From assembly GCA_017477435.1 (NCBI GenBank), contig JAFUVV010000055.1, forward strand, positions 1-47,364: DNA of 47,364 nucleotides, in the 5' to 3' direction. Under the pieces are notes generated by a model, which saw nothing but the letters and a program-made list of their open reading frames with translations, ran no database searches and was not told where the DNA came from. Source of the DNA: Prevotella sp. (GTDB lineage: Bacteria; Bacteroidota; Bacteroidia; Bacteroidales; Bacteroidaceae). Position 1 is the first letter of the stretch, and the number at the start of each line of letters is the position of its first letter. A program made the position numbers and the translations under genes. Below, piece after piece: positions 17,779 through 27,986 of the stretch.

Positions 17779-20253
17779 ATGAGTAAAAATACAAAGACTT
17801 CGATACAGATGATAGCCGACTACGAGGGCGACGTGACCTCGCTGTTCAACACCATGCCCGACGACTTGGCACCCATACTGGCAACGAGAAACCTGGTGGT
17901 GTTCCCAGGTGTGATCACTCCCATCCTGATCGGCAGGCAGACAAGCCTCAACCTCATAAAGCACCTTCAGGACAACGAAAGCGCTACCTTCGCCATCTTC
18001 TGCCAGAAGAATTCCGACATCGACAACCCCACGCAGAAAGACCTCTACGAGTATGGCGTCTTCGCAAAACTCGTCAGAGTGCTCGAGATGCCAGGGCCGG
18101 GCAACAATGTGACGGCCATCGTGCAAGCCCTCGGACGATGCCAGCTCGTGAGCATCGTAAAGACACGTCCGTATATGGCAGGACGATGCGTGCTCGCAGC
18201 AGAAGAAATGCCCGACCCGCACGACAGAGAGTTCCGCACAGCTGTCGACGACCTGAGGAAAACGACGGTGAACTATATTCACATGAACGAGGAAATACCC
18301 GACGAGTCGCAGTTTGCCCTCAACAACATACAGAACGACATCGTCGTGGTAGACTATATATGTTCAAACCTGCCCTTCAGCATCACCGACAAAATGAAGA
18401 TGCTCGAAGCAGCATCGTTCGTGGAGAGAGTGTTCCTGGCACTGCGCACACTGAACAAAGAACTGCAACTCCTCGAGCTGAAGCAGAACATCCGCTCGAA
18501 GACACGCGAGGACATCGACGAGCAGCAACGCGAATACTTCCTGCAACAACAGATAAAGAACATAAAAGAAGAACTGGGCAACGGCGACGGATCGCCCGAG
18601 CGACACGAGCTCGAAGAGAAAGCCAAGAAGAAGAAATGGAGCGAGGAAATCGCCAAGACATTCTACAAGGAGCTCGACAAACTCGACATCCTCAACCCCC
18701 AAAGCCCCGACTACAGCACCCAGCTCAACTACCTGCAGACGATGGTGTCGCTGCCATGGGGCGAATATACCCACGACAACCTCGACCTGAAACGCGCACA
18801 GAACACCCTCGACCACGACCACTACGGCATGGAAAAAGTGAAGGAGCGCATCGTGGAATACATGGCCGTGCTCAAACTGAGAGGCGACCTGAAGTCGCCA
18901 ATCATCTGCCTCTACGGCCCCCCGGGAGTGGGCAAGACAAGCCTCGGCAAAAGCATAGCAGCAGCGATGAAACGGAAATACGTCAGAATGTCGCTCGGCG
19001 GACTACACGACGAGAGCGAGATACGCGGACACCGGCGCACATACGTTGGCGCAATGCCAGGACGCATAATAAAAAGCATACAAAAAGCAGGATCGGCAAA
19101 CCCCGTGTTCATCCTCGACGAAATAGACAAAGTCACGCAGAACACCATCAACGGCGACCCCTCGTCGGCACTCCTTGAAGTGCTCGACCCCGAGCAAAAC
19201 TACGCTTTCCACGACAACTACCTCGACGTAGACTTCGACCTGTCGAAGGTACTCTTCATTGCCACCGCCAACGACCTGAACACCATCCCGAGGCCACTGC
19301 TCGACAGAATGGAAGTGATAGAAGTGAGCGGATACATCACTGAAGAGAAAATCGAAATAGCAAAGCGACATCTCATACCGAAAGAACTCGAGAACACCGG
19401 ATTCGGAAAGAAAGAAGGACCAAAGTTCAACAAAGCAGCAATCGAGAAAATCATCGAGCAATACACCCGCGAGAGCGGTGTCAGACAGCTCGAGAAGCAA
19501 ATAGACAAATCGCTGCGCAAACTGGCACTCATCAAAGCCCGCGACGGACAGCTGCCCTACGACAAGATATCTACCGAGCAGATAGAAGACCTACTCGGCA
19601 AGCCTCCATTCTACCGCGACATCTACCAAGGCAACGACTACGCCGGTGTCGTCACAGGACTCGCATGGACAAGCGTAGGAGGAGAAATCCTCTTCATCGA
19701 GACATCGCTGAGCAAAGGCAAGGCAGGAAAACTCACACTGACAGGCAACCTCGGCGACGTGATGAAAGAGTCGGCAGTGATAGCACTCGAATACGTCAAA
19801 GCACACATCGACACCCTCGGAGTTGACTACCGCATATTCGAGCAGTGGAACATACACATCCACGTCCCCGAAGGCGCAACACCGAAAGACGGACCATCGG
19901 CAGGCATCACTATCGCAACGTCAATCGCATCTGCACTGACACAACGCAAAGTGAGAAAGAACACCGCAATGACGGGAGAAATAACACTCCGAGGAAAAGT
20001 ACTGCCCGTGGGAGGCATAAAGGAAAAAATACTGGCAGCAAAACGAGCCGGCATCACCGACATCGTCATGTGCAAGGAAAACAAGAAAGACATCGACGAG
20101 ATCCCGGAGAAATACCTCACCGGCGTAGAATTCCATTACGTGGAAAACGTGCAGGACGTATGGCAATTCGCACTCACCGACGAAATCGTCGACCATCCCG
20201 TTGACCTCTCCATAAAAGAAGAGGACCCAAAGACAAAGACAGAAGAGGCATAA
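17779..20253 (+). CDS. lon: ATP-dependent protease Lon
   Basis: A cytosolic AAA+ protease of 824 residues that degrades misfolded and regulatory proteins. Its order is LON substrate-binding domain (about 45-245), coiled coil (about 245-330), an AAA+ module with Walker A GPPGVGKT starting at residue 380 and a VFILDEIDK Walker B, and a protease domain with the Ser-Lys dyad Ser707 (KDGPSAG) and Lys750 (GGIKEK). The spacing of the dyad equals that of E. coli Lon. A Lys/Glu/Thr-rich tail closes the protein. It heads the lon - tgt - lptG run; its TAA shares one base with the tgt ATG. Transcription is probably from the duplicated promoter upstream. Confidence 0.98.
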   Translation: MSKNTKTSIQMIADYEGDVTSLFNTMPDDLAPILATRNLVVFPGVITPILIGRQTSLNLIKHLQDNESATFAIFCQKNSDIDNPTQKDLYEYGVFAKLVRVLEMPGPGNNVTAIVQALGRCQLVSIVKTRPYMAGRCVLAAEEMPDPHDREFRTAVDDLRKTTVNYIHMNEEIPDESQFALNNIQNDIVVVDYICSNLPFSITDKMKMLEAASFVERVFLALRTLNKELQLLELKQNIRSKTREDIDEQQREYFLQQQIKNIKEELGNGDGSPERHELEEKAKKKKWSEEIAKTFYKELDKLDILNPQSPDYSTQLNYLQTMVSLPWGEYTHDNLDLKRAQNTLDHDHYGMEKVKERIVEYMAVLKLRGDLKSPIICLYGPPGVGKTSLGKSIAAAMKRKYVRMSLGGLHDESEIRGHRRTYVGAMPGRIIKSIQKAGSANPVFILDEIDKVTQNTINGDPSSALLEVLDPEQNYAFHDNYLDVDFDLSKVLFIATANDLNTIPRPLLDRMEVIEVSGYITEEKIEIAKRHLIPKELENTGFGKKEGPKFNKAAIEKIIEQYTRESGVRQLEKQIDKSLRKLALIKARDGQLPYDKISTEQIEDLLGKPPFYRDIYQGNDYAGVVTGLAWTSVGGEILFIETSLSKGKAGKLTLTGNLGDVMKESAVIALEYVKAHIDTLGVDYRIFEQWNIHIHVPEGATPKDGPSAGITIATSIASALTQRKVRKNTAMTGEITLRGKVLPVGGIKEKILAAKRAGITDIVMCKENKKDIDEIPEKYLTGVEFHYVENVQDVWQFALTDEIVDHPVDLSIKEEDPKTKTEEA

Positions 20254-21380
20254 TGACATTCGAACTGCAACATACCGACCCGTGCTCCGATGCCCGCACC
20301 GGAATAATCCACACTGCCCACGGCGACATAAAGACACCAATCTTCATGCCAGTAGGCACTGCAGGCACAGTGAAAGGCGTACACTTCGAAGAACTGGAGA
20401 AACAGGTGAAAGCACAGATAATCCTCGGCAACACCTATCACCTCTACCTCCGGCCAGGGCTCGACACCCTCCGGAAAGCAGGGGGACTGCATCGATTCAA
20501 CACATGGAACCACCCCATACTGACCGATTCGGGCGGGTTTCAGGTGTTCTCCCTCACAGGAATACGCAAACTGAAAGAAGAGGGATGCGAGTTCCGCTCA
20601 CATATCGACGGCTCGAAACATTTCTTCACCCCCGAGAACGTGATGGACACCGAGCGCATAATAGGGGCCGACATCATGATGGCATTCGACGAATGCCCGC
20701 CCGGACAAAGCGACTACGACTACGCCAAGCGCAGCCTGAGACTCACACAGCGATGGCTCGACAGATGCCTGAAACGCTTCAGCGAGACAGAACCGCTCTA
20801 TGGATACGAGCAGAGCCTGTTCCCCATCGTACAAGGATGCACCTACCGCGACCTGCGCATCGATGCAGCAAAGCACGTAGCCGACAAGGGTGCCGACGGC
20901 AACGCAATCGGAGGACTCGCCGTGGGAGAACCGACAGAGGTGATGTATGAAATGATCGAGGTCGTGAACGAAATCCTTCCCAAGGACCGGCCACGCTACC
21001 TCATGGGAGTGGGCACGCCGCAGAACATCCTCGAGGCAATAGAGCGCGGCGTCGACATGTTCGACTGTGTAATGCCGACACGCAACGGACGAAACGCCAT
21101 GCTATTCACCTACGAAGGCACCATGAACATGCGAAACAAGAAATGGGAGAACGACTTCTCGCCCATCGACGCCGACGGATGCGATGTCGACCGACGACAT
21201 TCGAAGGCATACCTGCACCATCTCTTCAAAGCACAGGAACTGCTCGCCATGCAGATAGCAAGCCTGCACAACCTGGCATTCTACCTCAGACTCGTCACCG
21301 ACGCCCGCAACCACATCGAACAGGGCAACTTCACGGCGTGGAAAAAATCAGTAATAGAAAAATTAGGACAACGCATATAA
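20253..21380 (+). CDS. tgt: Queuine tRNA-ribosyltransferase
   Basis: Exchanges guanine 34 for preQ1 in GUN-anticodon tRNAs (queuosine pathway). It has 375 residues. Catalytic Asp92 lies in DSGGFQVFSL and nucleophile Asp271 in DMFDCVMPTRNGR; GGLAVGE forms the base pocket. Near the C-terminus, where E. coli-type enzymes have the zinc ligands C-x-C-x2-C, this sequence reads DGCDVDRRH with only one cysteine (Cys310), though AYLHHL follows normally. The zinc site therefore looks degraded, perhaps a trait of the phylum. Translationally coupled to lon and to the lptG-like gene. Confidence 0.95.
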   Translation: MTFELQHTDPCSDARTGIIHTAHGDIKTPIFMPVGTAGTVKGVHFEELEKQVKAQIILGNTYHLYLRPGLDTLRKAGGLHRFNTWNHPILTDSGGFQVFSLTGIRKLKEEGCEFRSHIDGSKHFFTPENVMDTERIIGADIMMAFDECPPGQSDYDYAKRSLRLTQRWLDRCLKRFSETEPLYGYEQSLFPIVQGCTYRDLRIDAAKHVADKGADGNAIGGLAVGEPTEVMYEMIEVVNEILPKDRPRYLMGVGTPQNILEAIERGVDMFDCVMPTRNGRNAMLFTYEGTMNMRNKKWENDFSPIDADGCDVDRRHSKAYLHHLFKAQELLAMQIASLHNLAFYLRLVTDARNHIEQGNFTAWKKSVIEKLGQRI

Positions 21381-22610
21381 GTGGAAAACAATTGGTTGAC
21401 AGAAGAACCGAAATATCAGAAGCAGAAAGAATGGCTGCAAAAGATATTCAGCAGATGGATGGCAGTGTGGGCAGTCGTCAAGGACAAGCTTGCCTTCATG
21501 TCGGCAATCGACCCACGGCGATACATCAAGATACTCGACTGGTATATCATCAAGAAGTTCATAGGCCACTACTTCTTCTCCATCGTGCTCATCATTGCCA
21601 TCGCCATCGTCATCGACTTCAACACCAATCTGCCGAAGTATACGCAGTATCATGCACCGATGAGGGCCATCATCTTCGACTACTACGCCAACTTCATACC
21701 CTACTATGCCAACCTCTTCAGCCCCCTCTTCGTATTCATCGCCGTCATATTCTTCACATCGAAGCTCGCCGAGAACTCCGAGATAATCTCCATTCTCGCA
21801 GCTGGAGTATCCTTCAAGCGACTCATGCGACCATACATGATCTCATGCATCCTCATCTCCGCACTGTCGTTCTACCTCAGCGCATTCGTCATACCACACG
21901 GCAACGTGATACGACAAAACTTCGAGTCGCAGTATCGCAACTCAAAAAAGCGGACCACCGCCGACAACGTACAACTGCAAGTGGACAAAGGAGTCATCGC
22001 CTTCATGCAGCACTACGACAACAACTCAAAGCGAGGCTACGGATTCCTACTCGACAAATACGACGGGAAAAAACTCGTCAGCCACATGACAGCAATGGAC
22101 ATACAGTACGACACCATCTCCGACTCGAAGTACCACTGGACCGTCACCAGCTGGAAAATACGCGACATGCAAGGAATGCGCGAGCACATCACCAGCGGAC
22201 TGAAAATGGACACACTCATACAGATGGAACCCGCCGACCTCGTTTACTCCAAAGGACAACAAGAGACATTCACCTCACCCGAGCTGCGCGACTACATATC
22301 GAAGCAGATAAACCGAGGATCGGGCAACGTCGTGCAATACCAAGTGGAATACCACAAGCGCATCGCATCGTCGTTCGCATCATTCATACTCACCATCATC
22401 GGACTATCCCTCGCCTCGCGGAAAAGAAAAGGAGGGATGGGACTATACCTCGGCATCGGACTCGCACTGTCCTTCACCTACATCCTCCTGCAGACAGTAT
22501 CGGCCACATTCGCCATCAAAGCCGACGCACCACCCATGCTCGCAGCATGGATACCAAACATGCTCTTCGCCATCGTAGCATACCTATGCTACCGCAAAGC
22601 ACCAAACTAA
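21381..22610 (+). CDS. lptG: LptF/LptG-family lipopolysaccharide export permease
   Basis: An inner-membrane protein of 409 residues of the YjgP/YjgQ family. These permeases work with the LptB ATPase to extract LPS for transport to the outer membrane. Visible: an amphipathic start, a first helix near FIGHYFFSIVLIIAIAIVI, two more helices (residues about 100-175), a large periplasmic beta-jellyroll region, and three C-terminal helices. The start is GTG at 21381, immediately after the tgt stop codon; no nearby ATG precedes the first membrane helix. LptF and LptG cannot be separated by eye, so the symbol is tentative. Confidence 0.85.
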   Translation: MENNWLTEEPKYQKQKEWLQKIFSRWMAVWAVVKDKLAFMSAIDPRRYIKILDWYIIKKFIGHYFFSIVLIIAIAIVIDFNTNLPKYTQYHAPMRAIIFDYYANFIPYYANLFSPLFVFIAVIFFTSKLAENSEIISILAAGVSFKRLMRPYMISCILISALSFYLSAFVIPHGNVIRQNFESQYRNSKKRTTADNVQLQVDKGVIAFMQHYDNNSKRGYGFLLDKYDGKKLVSHMTAMDIQYDTISDSKYHWTVTSWKIRDMQGMREHITSGLKMDTLIQMEPADLVYSKGQQETFTSPELRDYISKQINRGSGNVVQYQVEYHKRIASSFASFILTIIGLSLASRKRKGGMGLYLGIGLALSFTYILLQTVSATFAIKADAPPMLAAWIPNMLFAIVAYLCYRKAPN

Positions 22611-22660
22611 AGCCCCACATAATCTCCCCAAGAAGAAAGCCCCTATTGCTTTCCCTTCCT

Positions 22661-22712
22661 CGTCATCGTCCCTTCGTCATCGTCCCTTCGTCATCGTCCT
22701 TTCGTCATCGTT
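22661..22712. repeat. 14-bp tandem repeat CGTCATCGTCCCTT
   Basis: Three full units (22661, 22675, 22689) and a partial fourth lie in the 116-bp gap ahead of the helicase gene. Related CGTCATCGTT strings occur inside the glycosidase gene near 6820. No promoter is visible here. Confidence 0.8.
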
Positions 22713-22726
22713 ATAAACTATGAGCT

Positions 22727-23986
22727 ATGAACTTTGAAGACACCCACCTCAACGACGATATCCTCGACGCACTCTACGACATGCACTTCACCACATGCAC
22801 GCCGATACAAGAAAAGTGCATCCCCGAGATACTCAACCATCGCGACGTCCTCGGCGTCGCACAGACAGGCACCGGAAAGACAGCAGCCTACCTGCTGCCA
22901 ATACTCAGCATGCTCTCCGACGGGAAAAAATACCCCCCCGACGCCGTCAACTGCATCATAATGAGCCCCACACGCGAACTGGCACAACAAATCGACCAAG
23001 CACTCCAAGGATTCAGCTACTACCTCGACACCGTCAGCAGCGTCGCCGTCTACGGAGGCAACGACGGCGGACGCTACGACCAGGAACTGCGCGGACTACG
23101 CTTGGGAACCGACATCATCATCGCCACACCAGGACGGCTAATATCCCACATCAACATGGGCAACGCCGACCTCAGCCGCGTATCCTTCCTCATCCTCGAC
23201 GAAGCCGACCGCATGCTCGACATGGGATTCTACGACGACATCATGCTCATCGCAAGCCACCTGCCAACAGAGCGACAGACCATCATGTTCTCAGCCACCA
23301 TGCCACCGAAGATAGAGCAAATGGCAGCAACACTGCTCCACGACCCCGTGAAAGTGAAAATATCACCATCGCAGCCAGCAGACAAAATCACGCAGCAAGC
23401 ATGCCTGTGCAACGAAGACCAGAAGCTCAGCATCGTAGAACACCTCTCCCAGGCCAACCAGCTCCAGCGAGCCATCATCTTCACCGCCTCGAAAGCAAAA
23501 GCCAGACAAATCAGCCACGCCCTCAGGCAGAGAGACATCAACTGCGCCGAGATGCATTCCGACCTCGACCAGCCCACACGCGACGAGACGATGCGCCGCT
23601 TCAAAGCCCGCCACATCGACGTACTCGTGGCAACCGACATCATCGCCCGCGGCATCGACATCGACGACATACAGACAATCATCAACTACGACGTCCCCCG
23701 CGACCCCGAAGACTACGTCCACCGCATCGGCCGCACAGCACGCGCCGAACGCGACGGACAAGCCCTCACACTCGTCTCACCAGCCGACCGGCAACACCTC
23801 CGACGCATCGAACAATTCCTCCACCACCCCATCCCGCGCACCGCCGACAGCCAGCCCGAGACCACACACCCACAGCAGCCACACCCGCGACACTCAGACA
23901 AACGGCCGCGCCGCGACACACCAAAGCACCGCCGCAACCACAACCCGCGACAAAGAAAGCCACGCAACACCAACAACAGCCACTGA
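22727..23986 (+). CDS. DEAD-box ATP-dependent RNA helicase
   Basis: A cytosolic protein of 419 residues of the RhlE/SrmB-like group, likely acting in ribosome assembly or RNA turnover. Motifs in order: Q motif (CTPIQ, 24-28), motif I AQTGTGKT (45-52), PTRELA, TPGR, motif II DEAD at 158-161, SAT at 189-191, and in the second domain ATDIIARGIDI and HRIGRTARAERDG. The last 45 or so residues are a His/Arg/Pro/Thr-rich tail with no fold visible, probably an RNA-binding extension. It may stand alone or be read through from lptG. Confidence 0.95.
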   Translation: MNFEDTHLNDDILDALYDMHFTTCTPIQEKCIPEILNHRDVLGVAQTGTGKTAAYLLPILSMLSDGKKYPPDAVNCIIMSPTRELAQQIDQALQGFSYYLDTVSSVAVYGGNDGGRYDQELRGLRLGTDIIIATPGRLISHINMGNADLSRVSFLILDEADRMLDMGFYDDIMLIASHLPTERQTIMFSATMPPKIEQMAATLLHDPVKVKISPSQPADKITQQACLCNEDQKLSIVEHLSQANQLQRAIIFTASKAKARQISHALRQRDINCAEMHSDLDQPTRDETMRRFKARHIDVLVATDIIARGIDIDDIQTIINYDVPRDPEDYVHRIGRTARAERDGQALTLVSPADRQHLRRIEQFLHHPIPRTADSQPETTHPQQPHPRHSDKRPRRDTPKHRRNHNPRQRKPRNTNNSH

Positions 23987-24002
23987 CACCGCCGCCGGCA
24001 GC

Positions 24003-24090
24003 AGTACATGGGCCAAGTACCAGCAGTACAAGACCTATGTACTCGCAGTACAAAGCCCGTGTACTCGCAGTACAAAAGCCATGTACTACA
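24003..24090. repeat. Four-unit 22-bp hairpin array (AGTACA/TGTACT family)
   Basis: Units start at 24003, 24025, 24047 and 24069. The loops of units 2-4 are AGACCTA, AAGCCCG and AAAGCCA; unit 1 has the inverted loop TGGGCCA and imperfect right arm AGTACC. It lies in the convergent gap between the helicase and the PurF-like gene, starting 17 bp after the helicase stop. Confidence 0.9.
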
Positions 24091-24135
24091 GTCGAAGACA
24101 AATATATACCAGACTAAGGAATAGAAGAAAAAAGG

Positions 24136-24177
24136 AATCCCCGCATCGGGTGGCACTCTGCCAGTGATGCGGGGATT
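24136..24177 (-). terminator. Rho-independent terminator of the PurF-like gene
   Basis: A perfect 12-bp stem AATCCCCGCATC (24136-24147) with 24166-24177. On the minus strand it is followed by CCTTTTTTC. It lies 22 bp past the stop codon. Confidence 0.92.
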
Positions 24178-24199
24178 TGTCGTTGCAGCGCTATGATCG

Positions 24200-25624
24200 T
24201 TATTCTTTCGCTCTGCGGCGGCAGTAGCCGGTGCCGTCGAAGCAGTGGGTACAGATGCGACACTTGGGCAGGCCGATGGAGCGGATGAGAGTGTCGAGGC
24301 GGTTGAACTTCAGAGAGGTGAGTCCAAACTGCCTCCGCATTTCTTCTACCATGCGCTCGTATTCGGGTGTGCCGGCGGTGGAGTATTGCTCGAGCTTGGC
24401 GCTGTCGTCGCCCTCGAAATCGCGGATGATGCGGCGCGTGAGTAGCTCCATATCGCTCTGCGAGCTTGTGAAGCCGAGGTAGCGGCACCCGTAGACGAGG
24501 GGTGGGCAGGAGATGCGGGCGTGCACTTCGCGGGCACCGCCTTCGTAGAACATGCGGATGTTGTCGCGGAGCTGCGTGCCGCGCACGATGCTGTCGTCGC
24601 AGATGACGAGGCGCTGGCCGCCGAGGAGGGCTTTGTTGGGGATGAGCTTCATCTTCGCCACGAGGTCGCGGCGCGACTGGTTGCGGGGGGTGAAGCTGCG
24701 GGGCCACGTGGGGGTATACTTCAGCACGGCTCGCTTGTAGGGTATGCCGCGCCCTTCGGCGAATCCGAGGGCGGTGCCGACGCCGGAGTCGGGGATTCCG
24801 CAGACGCAGTCGGCTTCCACGTCGTCGGCCTGGCCCATGGCCTTGCCGTTGTCTTCGCGCATGGCTTCGACGTTGATGCCGTCGTAGTCGCTCGTGGGGA
24901 ATCCGTAGTAGACCCACATGAAGGAGCATATCTGCTCGTCGGGGGCAGGCGCCTGAAGGACTTCGCAGCCGTCGGGACGGATGCGAACAATCTCGCCGGG
25001 ACCGATATCGCGCACAAGGTGAAAGTCAAGATTGGGGAAGGTGGACGACTCGGTGCTGACGGCATAGGCTCCGTCTTTCTTCCCGATGACGATGGGCGTG
25101 CGGCCGGTGTAGTCGCGGGCGGCGATGATACCGTCTTCGGTGAGGATCAGCAGGGAGCACGACCCTTCGACGCAGCTGAAGACGTTGTTGATGCCGTCGA
25201 CGTAGGTATCGCCCATGTTGATGAGCAGGGCCACGAGCTCGGTCTGGTTGATTTTGTTGGCCGACTGCTCGCTGAAGTGTATATGCTGGCGGAGCAGGTC
25301 GGAGGAGATTTCGCCGATGTTGTTGATCTTCGCCACGGAGACGACGGCGTAGCGCCCGAGGTGGGAATTGACGATGATGGGCTGCGGGTCGGTATCGCTG
25401 ATGACGCCGATGCCCTGATTGCCGCAGAAGCTGTCGAGCTCGTCTTCAAACTTGGCTCTGAAGTAGTTACGCTCGATGCTGTGAATGGATCGCGAGAAGC
25501 CGCGCTCCTTGTCGAATGTCACAAGTCCGGCACGTCGTGTGCCAAGATGTGAGTTGTAGTCGGTGCCATAGAACAGGTCGCTGACACAGCTCTTTACTGA
25601 TATTGTTCCGAAGAAGCCTCCCAT
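24200..25624 (-). CDS. purF: Amidophosphoribosyltransferase-like protein lacking the N-terminal catalytic cysteine
   Basis: A cytosolic protein of 474 residues with the two-domain PurF layout: an N-terminal Ntn glutaminase fold and a C-terminal phosphoribosyltransferase domain with the PRPP motif VICDDSIVRGT. PurF makes phosphoribosylamine from PRPP and glutamine, first step of purine synthesis. Here the N-terminus reads MGGFFGTI where active enzymes have MCGIxGI: the cysteine nucleophile that must be residue 1 after processing is replaced by Gly, and no propeptide-Cys alternative is evident. Cysteines that could bind an iron-sulfur cluster remain (ICSF, YGCR, CRICTHC). It may use free ammonia, partner another subunit, or have a new role; similar GGFFG proteins exist in other Bacteroidales as I recall. 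purD lies 16 kb away. Confidence 0.85.
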   Translation of the reverse strand: MGGFFGTISVKSCVSDLFYGTDYNSHLGTRRAGLVTFDKERGFSRSIHSIERNYFRAKFEDELDSFCGNQGIGVISDTDPQPIIVNSHLGRYAVVSVAKINNIGEISSDLLRQHIHFSEQSANKINQTELVALLINMGDTYVDGINNVFSCVEGSCSLLILTEDGIIAARDYTGRTPIVIGKKDGAYAVSTESSTFPNLDFHLVRDIGPGEIVRIRPDGCEVLQAPAPDEQICSFMWVYYGFPTSDYDGINVEAMREDNGKAMGQADDVEADCVCGIPDSGVGTALGFAEGRGIPYKRAVLKYTPTWPRSFTPRNQSRRDLVAKMKLIPNKALLGGQRLVICDDSIVRGTQLRDNIRMFYEGGAREVHARISCPPLVYGCRYLGFTSSQSDMELLTRRIIRDFEGDDSAKLEQYSTAGTPEYERMVEEMRRQFGLTSLKFNRLDTLIRSIGLPKCRICTHCFDGTGYCRRRAKE

Positions 25625-25729
25625 GGGTTTGAAAAAAATAATTGATAATGGAAAATTGACAATGGATAATTATGATTAGCTTGCATGCAAGCACACATAT
25701 CTCACTCCACACTTCTCACTCCACGTTAT

Positions 25730-27940
25730 TTATTTACTGCCGAGCTCTGTCTCGAAGAATCGCGATATCTGCCGGAGGAGATGGTTGCGGGTGTTGCCTC
25801 CGTAGATGCTGTGGTTGCGGTTGGTGTAGATGATCTCGCGGAAGTCTTTGTTTGCCTGCACCAGTGCTTCTGTGTATTCGAACGTGTTTTGCGGATGGAC
25901 ATTGTCGTCGGCCAGTCCGTGACAGATGAGCAGGCTGCCGTGGAGACGGCTTGCGCGCTCGATGGGATTGACGGCATAGCCTTCCGGATTCTCTTTCGGG
26001 GTGCGCATGAAGCGCTCGGTGTAGACGGTGTCGTAGTATTTCCAGTTGGTCGGTGGTGCGACGGCGACGCCGGCTTTGAACACTTCGCGGCCTTCGCTCA
26101 TGCTCATCAGTGTGTTGAACCCGCCGTAGCTCCAGCCCCAGATGCCGATCCTGTCTTTGTCGACATAGCTCTGTGTGCCGAGCCAGAGGGCTGTTTCCAC
26201 CTGATCTTTCGACTCGAGATCGCCGAGCCGCTGATAGGTCATCTTCTCAAACTCGGCCCCTCGCCCGCCGGAGCCTCGTCCGTCGACGCAGACGACGATG
26301 AATCCCTGCTGGGCGAGATAGTAGTCGAAGGCGCCGCCTTGACCCATAGAGCCGGCGTTCCAGGAGTTGATGACCTGCTGGCTACCGGGCCCTGCGTACT
26401 GATAGAGGATGACGGGATATCGCTTCGAGGCATTGAAGTCGGAGGGTTTGATCATCCATCCGTCGAGGCTGACGCCTTCCGACGTGGTGAACGAGAACGG
26501 CTCTTTGGCCCGCCAACCGTATTTGTTGATTTTATCAACGAGTTCGTGGTTGTCGACCAGCGTAGCGACTTGTTTCCCGCGGTTGTCTTTCACGCTGACG
26601 ACGAAGGGGGTGTTGTAGTCGCTCCAGGTATTGATGAAATATTTGTAGTCGGCCGAGAAGAGTGCTGTGTTCCATCCCTCGCGGTCGGTCAGGCGGTCGG
26701 TTTTTCCGTTGCGGTGTTGCACGTAGACTTGTCGGTCGTGGGGGTTCAGTGCTGCTGCCTGATAGTAGATGTCGCCGGTGGCGTCGTCGTAGCCGCAGAC
26801 AGCAGTGATGTCATACTTGTCGCCGACTACCTTCCGCTGCAGTTCGCCGTTCATGTTGTAGATGTATATCCCCATGTATCCGCTGCGGTCGCTGGGCATG
26901 ATGATGTGTGTGCCGGAAAGGAATGTGCCTGTCACGACTTCTTCCTTCACATAGCGTGGCACTTTTTCCTCGATGATGAGCTGGGCGAGAGTGCTGCGGG
27001 GGTTGACGGTGTAGATCGACAGGTTGTCCTGATGACGGTTCATGGTGTAGACGAGCATCTTCTCGGGGTCGGCGGTCGACTTGAGTCGCGGCACATAGCC
27101 TTCGTCGGGCACCGGCACTTGCAGCTGCTGCGGACGGTGGGCCTTGATGTCGTAGCTCCACACGCTGACGCGGGAATTGTCCTGCCCGGCCTTGGGGTAC
27201 TTGTAGGAATAGGCTCCGGGGTAGTATTCATACTCGCTCCTGACGGGGTTCATGCCTTGGAACATCTGCAGCGAGTAGGTCTTCACGTTGCTCTCGTCGA
27301 AGCGTATCCAGCATAGCATTGTGCCGTCGGCATTGAACGCCATGGCCGTGTTCATGCTGAATTCTTCTTCGTAGACCCAGTCGGGGATTCCGTTTATCAC
27401 CTCTCCCATCTTTCCGTCCTTCGTCACCTGGCTCTCGGCATTGTCGTAGAGCAGTTTGACGAGGAAGATGTTGTTGTCTCGCACGAATGCCACGAGTGTG
27501 CCGTTGTCCGACCACACGGGCGACTGCTGTGGACCGTTCTCCGACAGGGGCTCGAGCTTCTTGCTCTGGATGGTATATATATAATAGGTGGCCCGTTGCG
27601 AGCGTCGGTAGATGCGCTCGGTCTTTGTCTGGATGAGCATACGGCGGCCGTCGGGCGACATGATGTATCCCTCGGCGCGGGGTATCTTGGCCCCGATGGT
27701 GTTGTCGGCATCGAAGAGCACTGCCGAAGGCTTGCCCGTCTTGAACGAGTACTGAACAATCTGGCGGCCGTCGTCGCTCATCTTCACATACTCGTCGCTG
27801 CCTTTCAGCGGATTGACACCGCTCACTTGCTCTGCATAAAATTCTCCTGAGGTTATCGCCCTGAGCGTCATCGGCTCATAAGCATTCACGGATTGCGACA
27901 ATAGCAAACCGACAAAGAAAGAAATGACAGTCCGTTTCAT
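25730..27940 (-). CDS. Dipeptidyl peptidase IV (S9 family)
   Basis: A periplasmic serine peptidase of 736 residues that removes Xaa-Pro dipeptides from N-termini. A signal peptide ends SVNA (about residue 20). The N-terminal region is a DPP-IV beta-propeller containing WVYEEEF, the Glu-Glu motif that anchors the substrate amino group. The alpha/beta-hydrolase domain carries Ser604 in GWSYGG, Asp678/679 in ADDNVH and His710 in RNHSIYGG. The DDNVH variant and the EEEF motif point to true DPP-IV specificity. It is divergent from the radical SAM gene; the two promoters overlap. Gap 25625-25729 holds only A/T-rich simple repeats. Confidence 0.94.
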   Translation of the reverse strand: MKRTVISFFVGLLLSQSVNAYEPMTLRAITSGEFYAEQVSGVNPLKGSDEYVKMSDDGRQIVQYSFKTGKPSAVLFDADNTIGAKIPRAEGYIMSPDGRRMLIQTKTERIYRRSQRATYYIYTIQSKKLEPLSENGPQQSPVWSDNGTLVAFVRDNNIFLVKLLYDNAESQVTKDGKMGEVINGIPDWVYEEEFSMNTAMAFNADGTMLCWIRFDESNVKTYSLQMFQGMNPVRSEYEYYPGAYSYKYPKAGQDNSRVSVWSYDIKAHRPQQLQVPVPDEGYVPRLKSTADPEKMLVYTMNRHQDNLSIYTVNPRSTLAQLIIEEKVPRYVKEEVVTGTFLSGTHIIMPSDRSGYMGIYIYNMNGELQRKVVGDKYDITAVCGYDDATGDIYYQAAALNPHDRQVYVQHRNGKTDRLTDREGWNTALFSADYKYFINTWSDYNTPFVVSVKDNRGKQVATLVDNHELVDKINKYGWRAKEPFSFTTSEGVSLDGWMIKPSDFNASKRYPVILYQYAGPGSQQVINSWNAGSMGQGGAFDYYLAQQGFIVVCVDGRGSGGRGAEFEKMTYQRLGDLESKDQVETALWLGTQSYVDKDRIGIWGWSYGGFNTLMSMSEGREVFKAGVAVAPPTNWKYYDTVYTERFMRTPKENPEGYAVNPIERASRLHGSLLICHGLADDNVHPQNTFEYTEALVQANKDFREIIYTNRNHSIYGGNTRNHLLRQISRFFETELGSK

Positions 27941-27986
27941 TTCGATATTATCCTTTCTATGTATTATTCAACTAAATGAAAAATCT

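Noticed and set aside
22795-24117. A 440-codon frame within the helicase gene
   Set aside because: Arg/His/Pro-rich out-of-frame reading of a C-rich gene; all helicase motifs are in the other frame.
24521-25552. A 343-codon plus-strand open frame opposite the PurF-like gene
   Set aside because: It mirrors the strongly biased codons of the real gene; its product (Asp/Val/Gly-rich) has no recognisable domain and the opposite strand is clearly coding.
25685-27316. A 543-codon plus-strand open frame opposite dipeptidyl peptidase IV
   Set aside because: Same reason: an antisense shadow of a well-supported gene, with a low-complexity translation.
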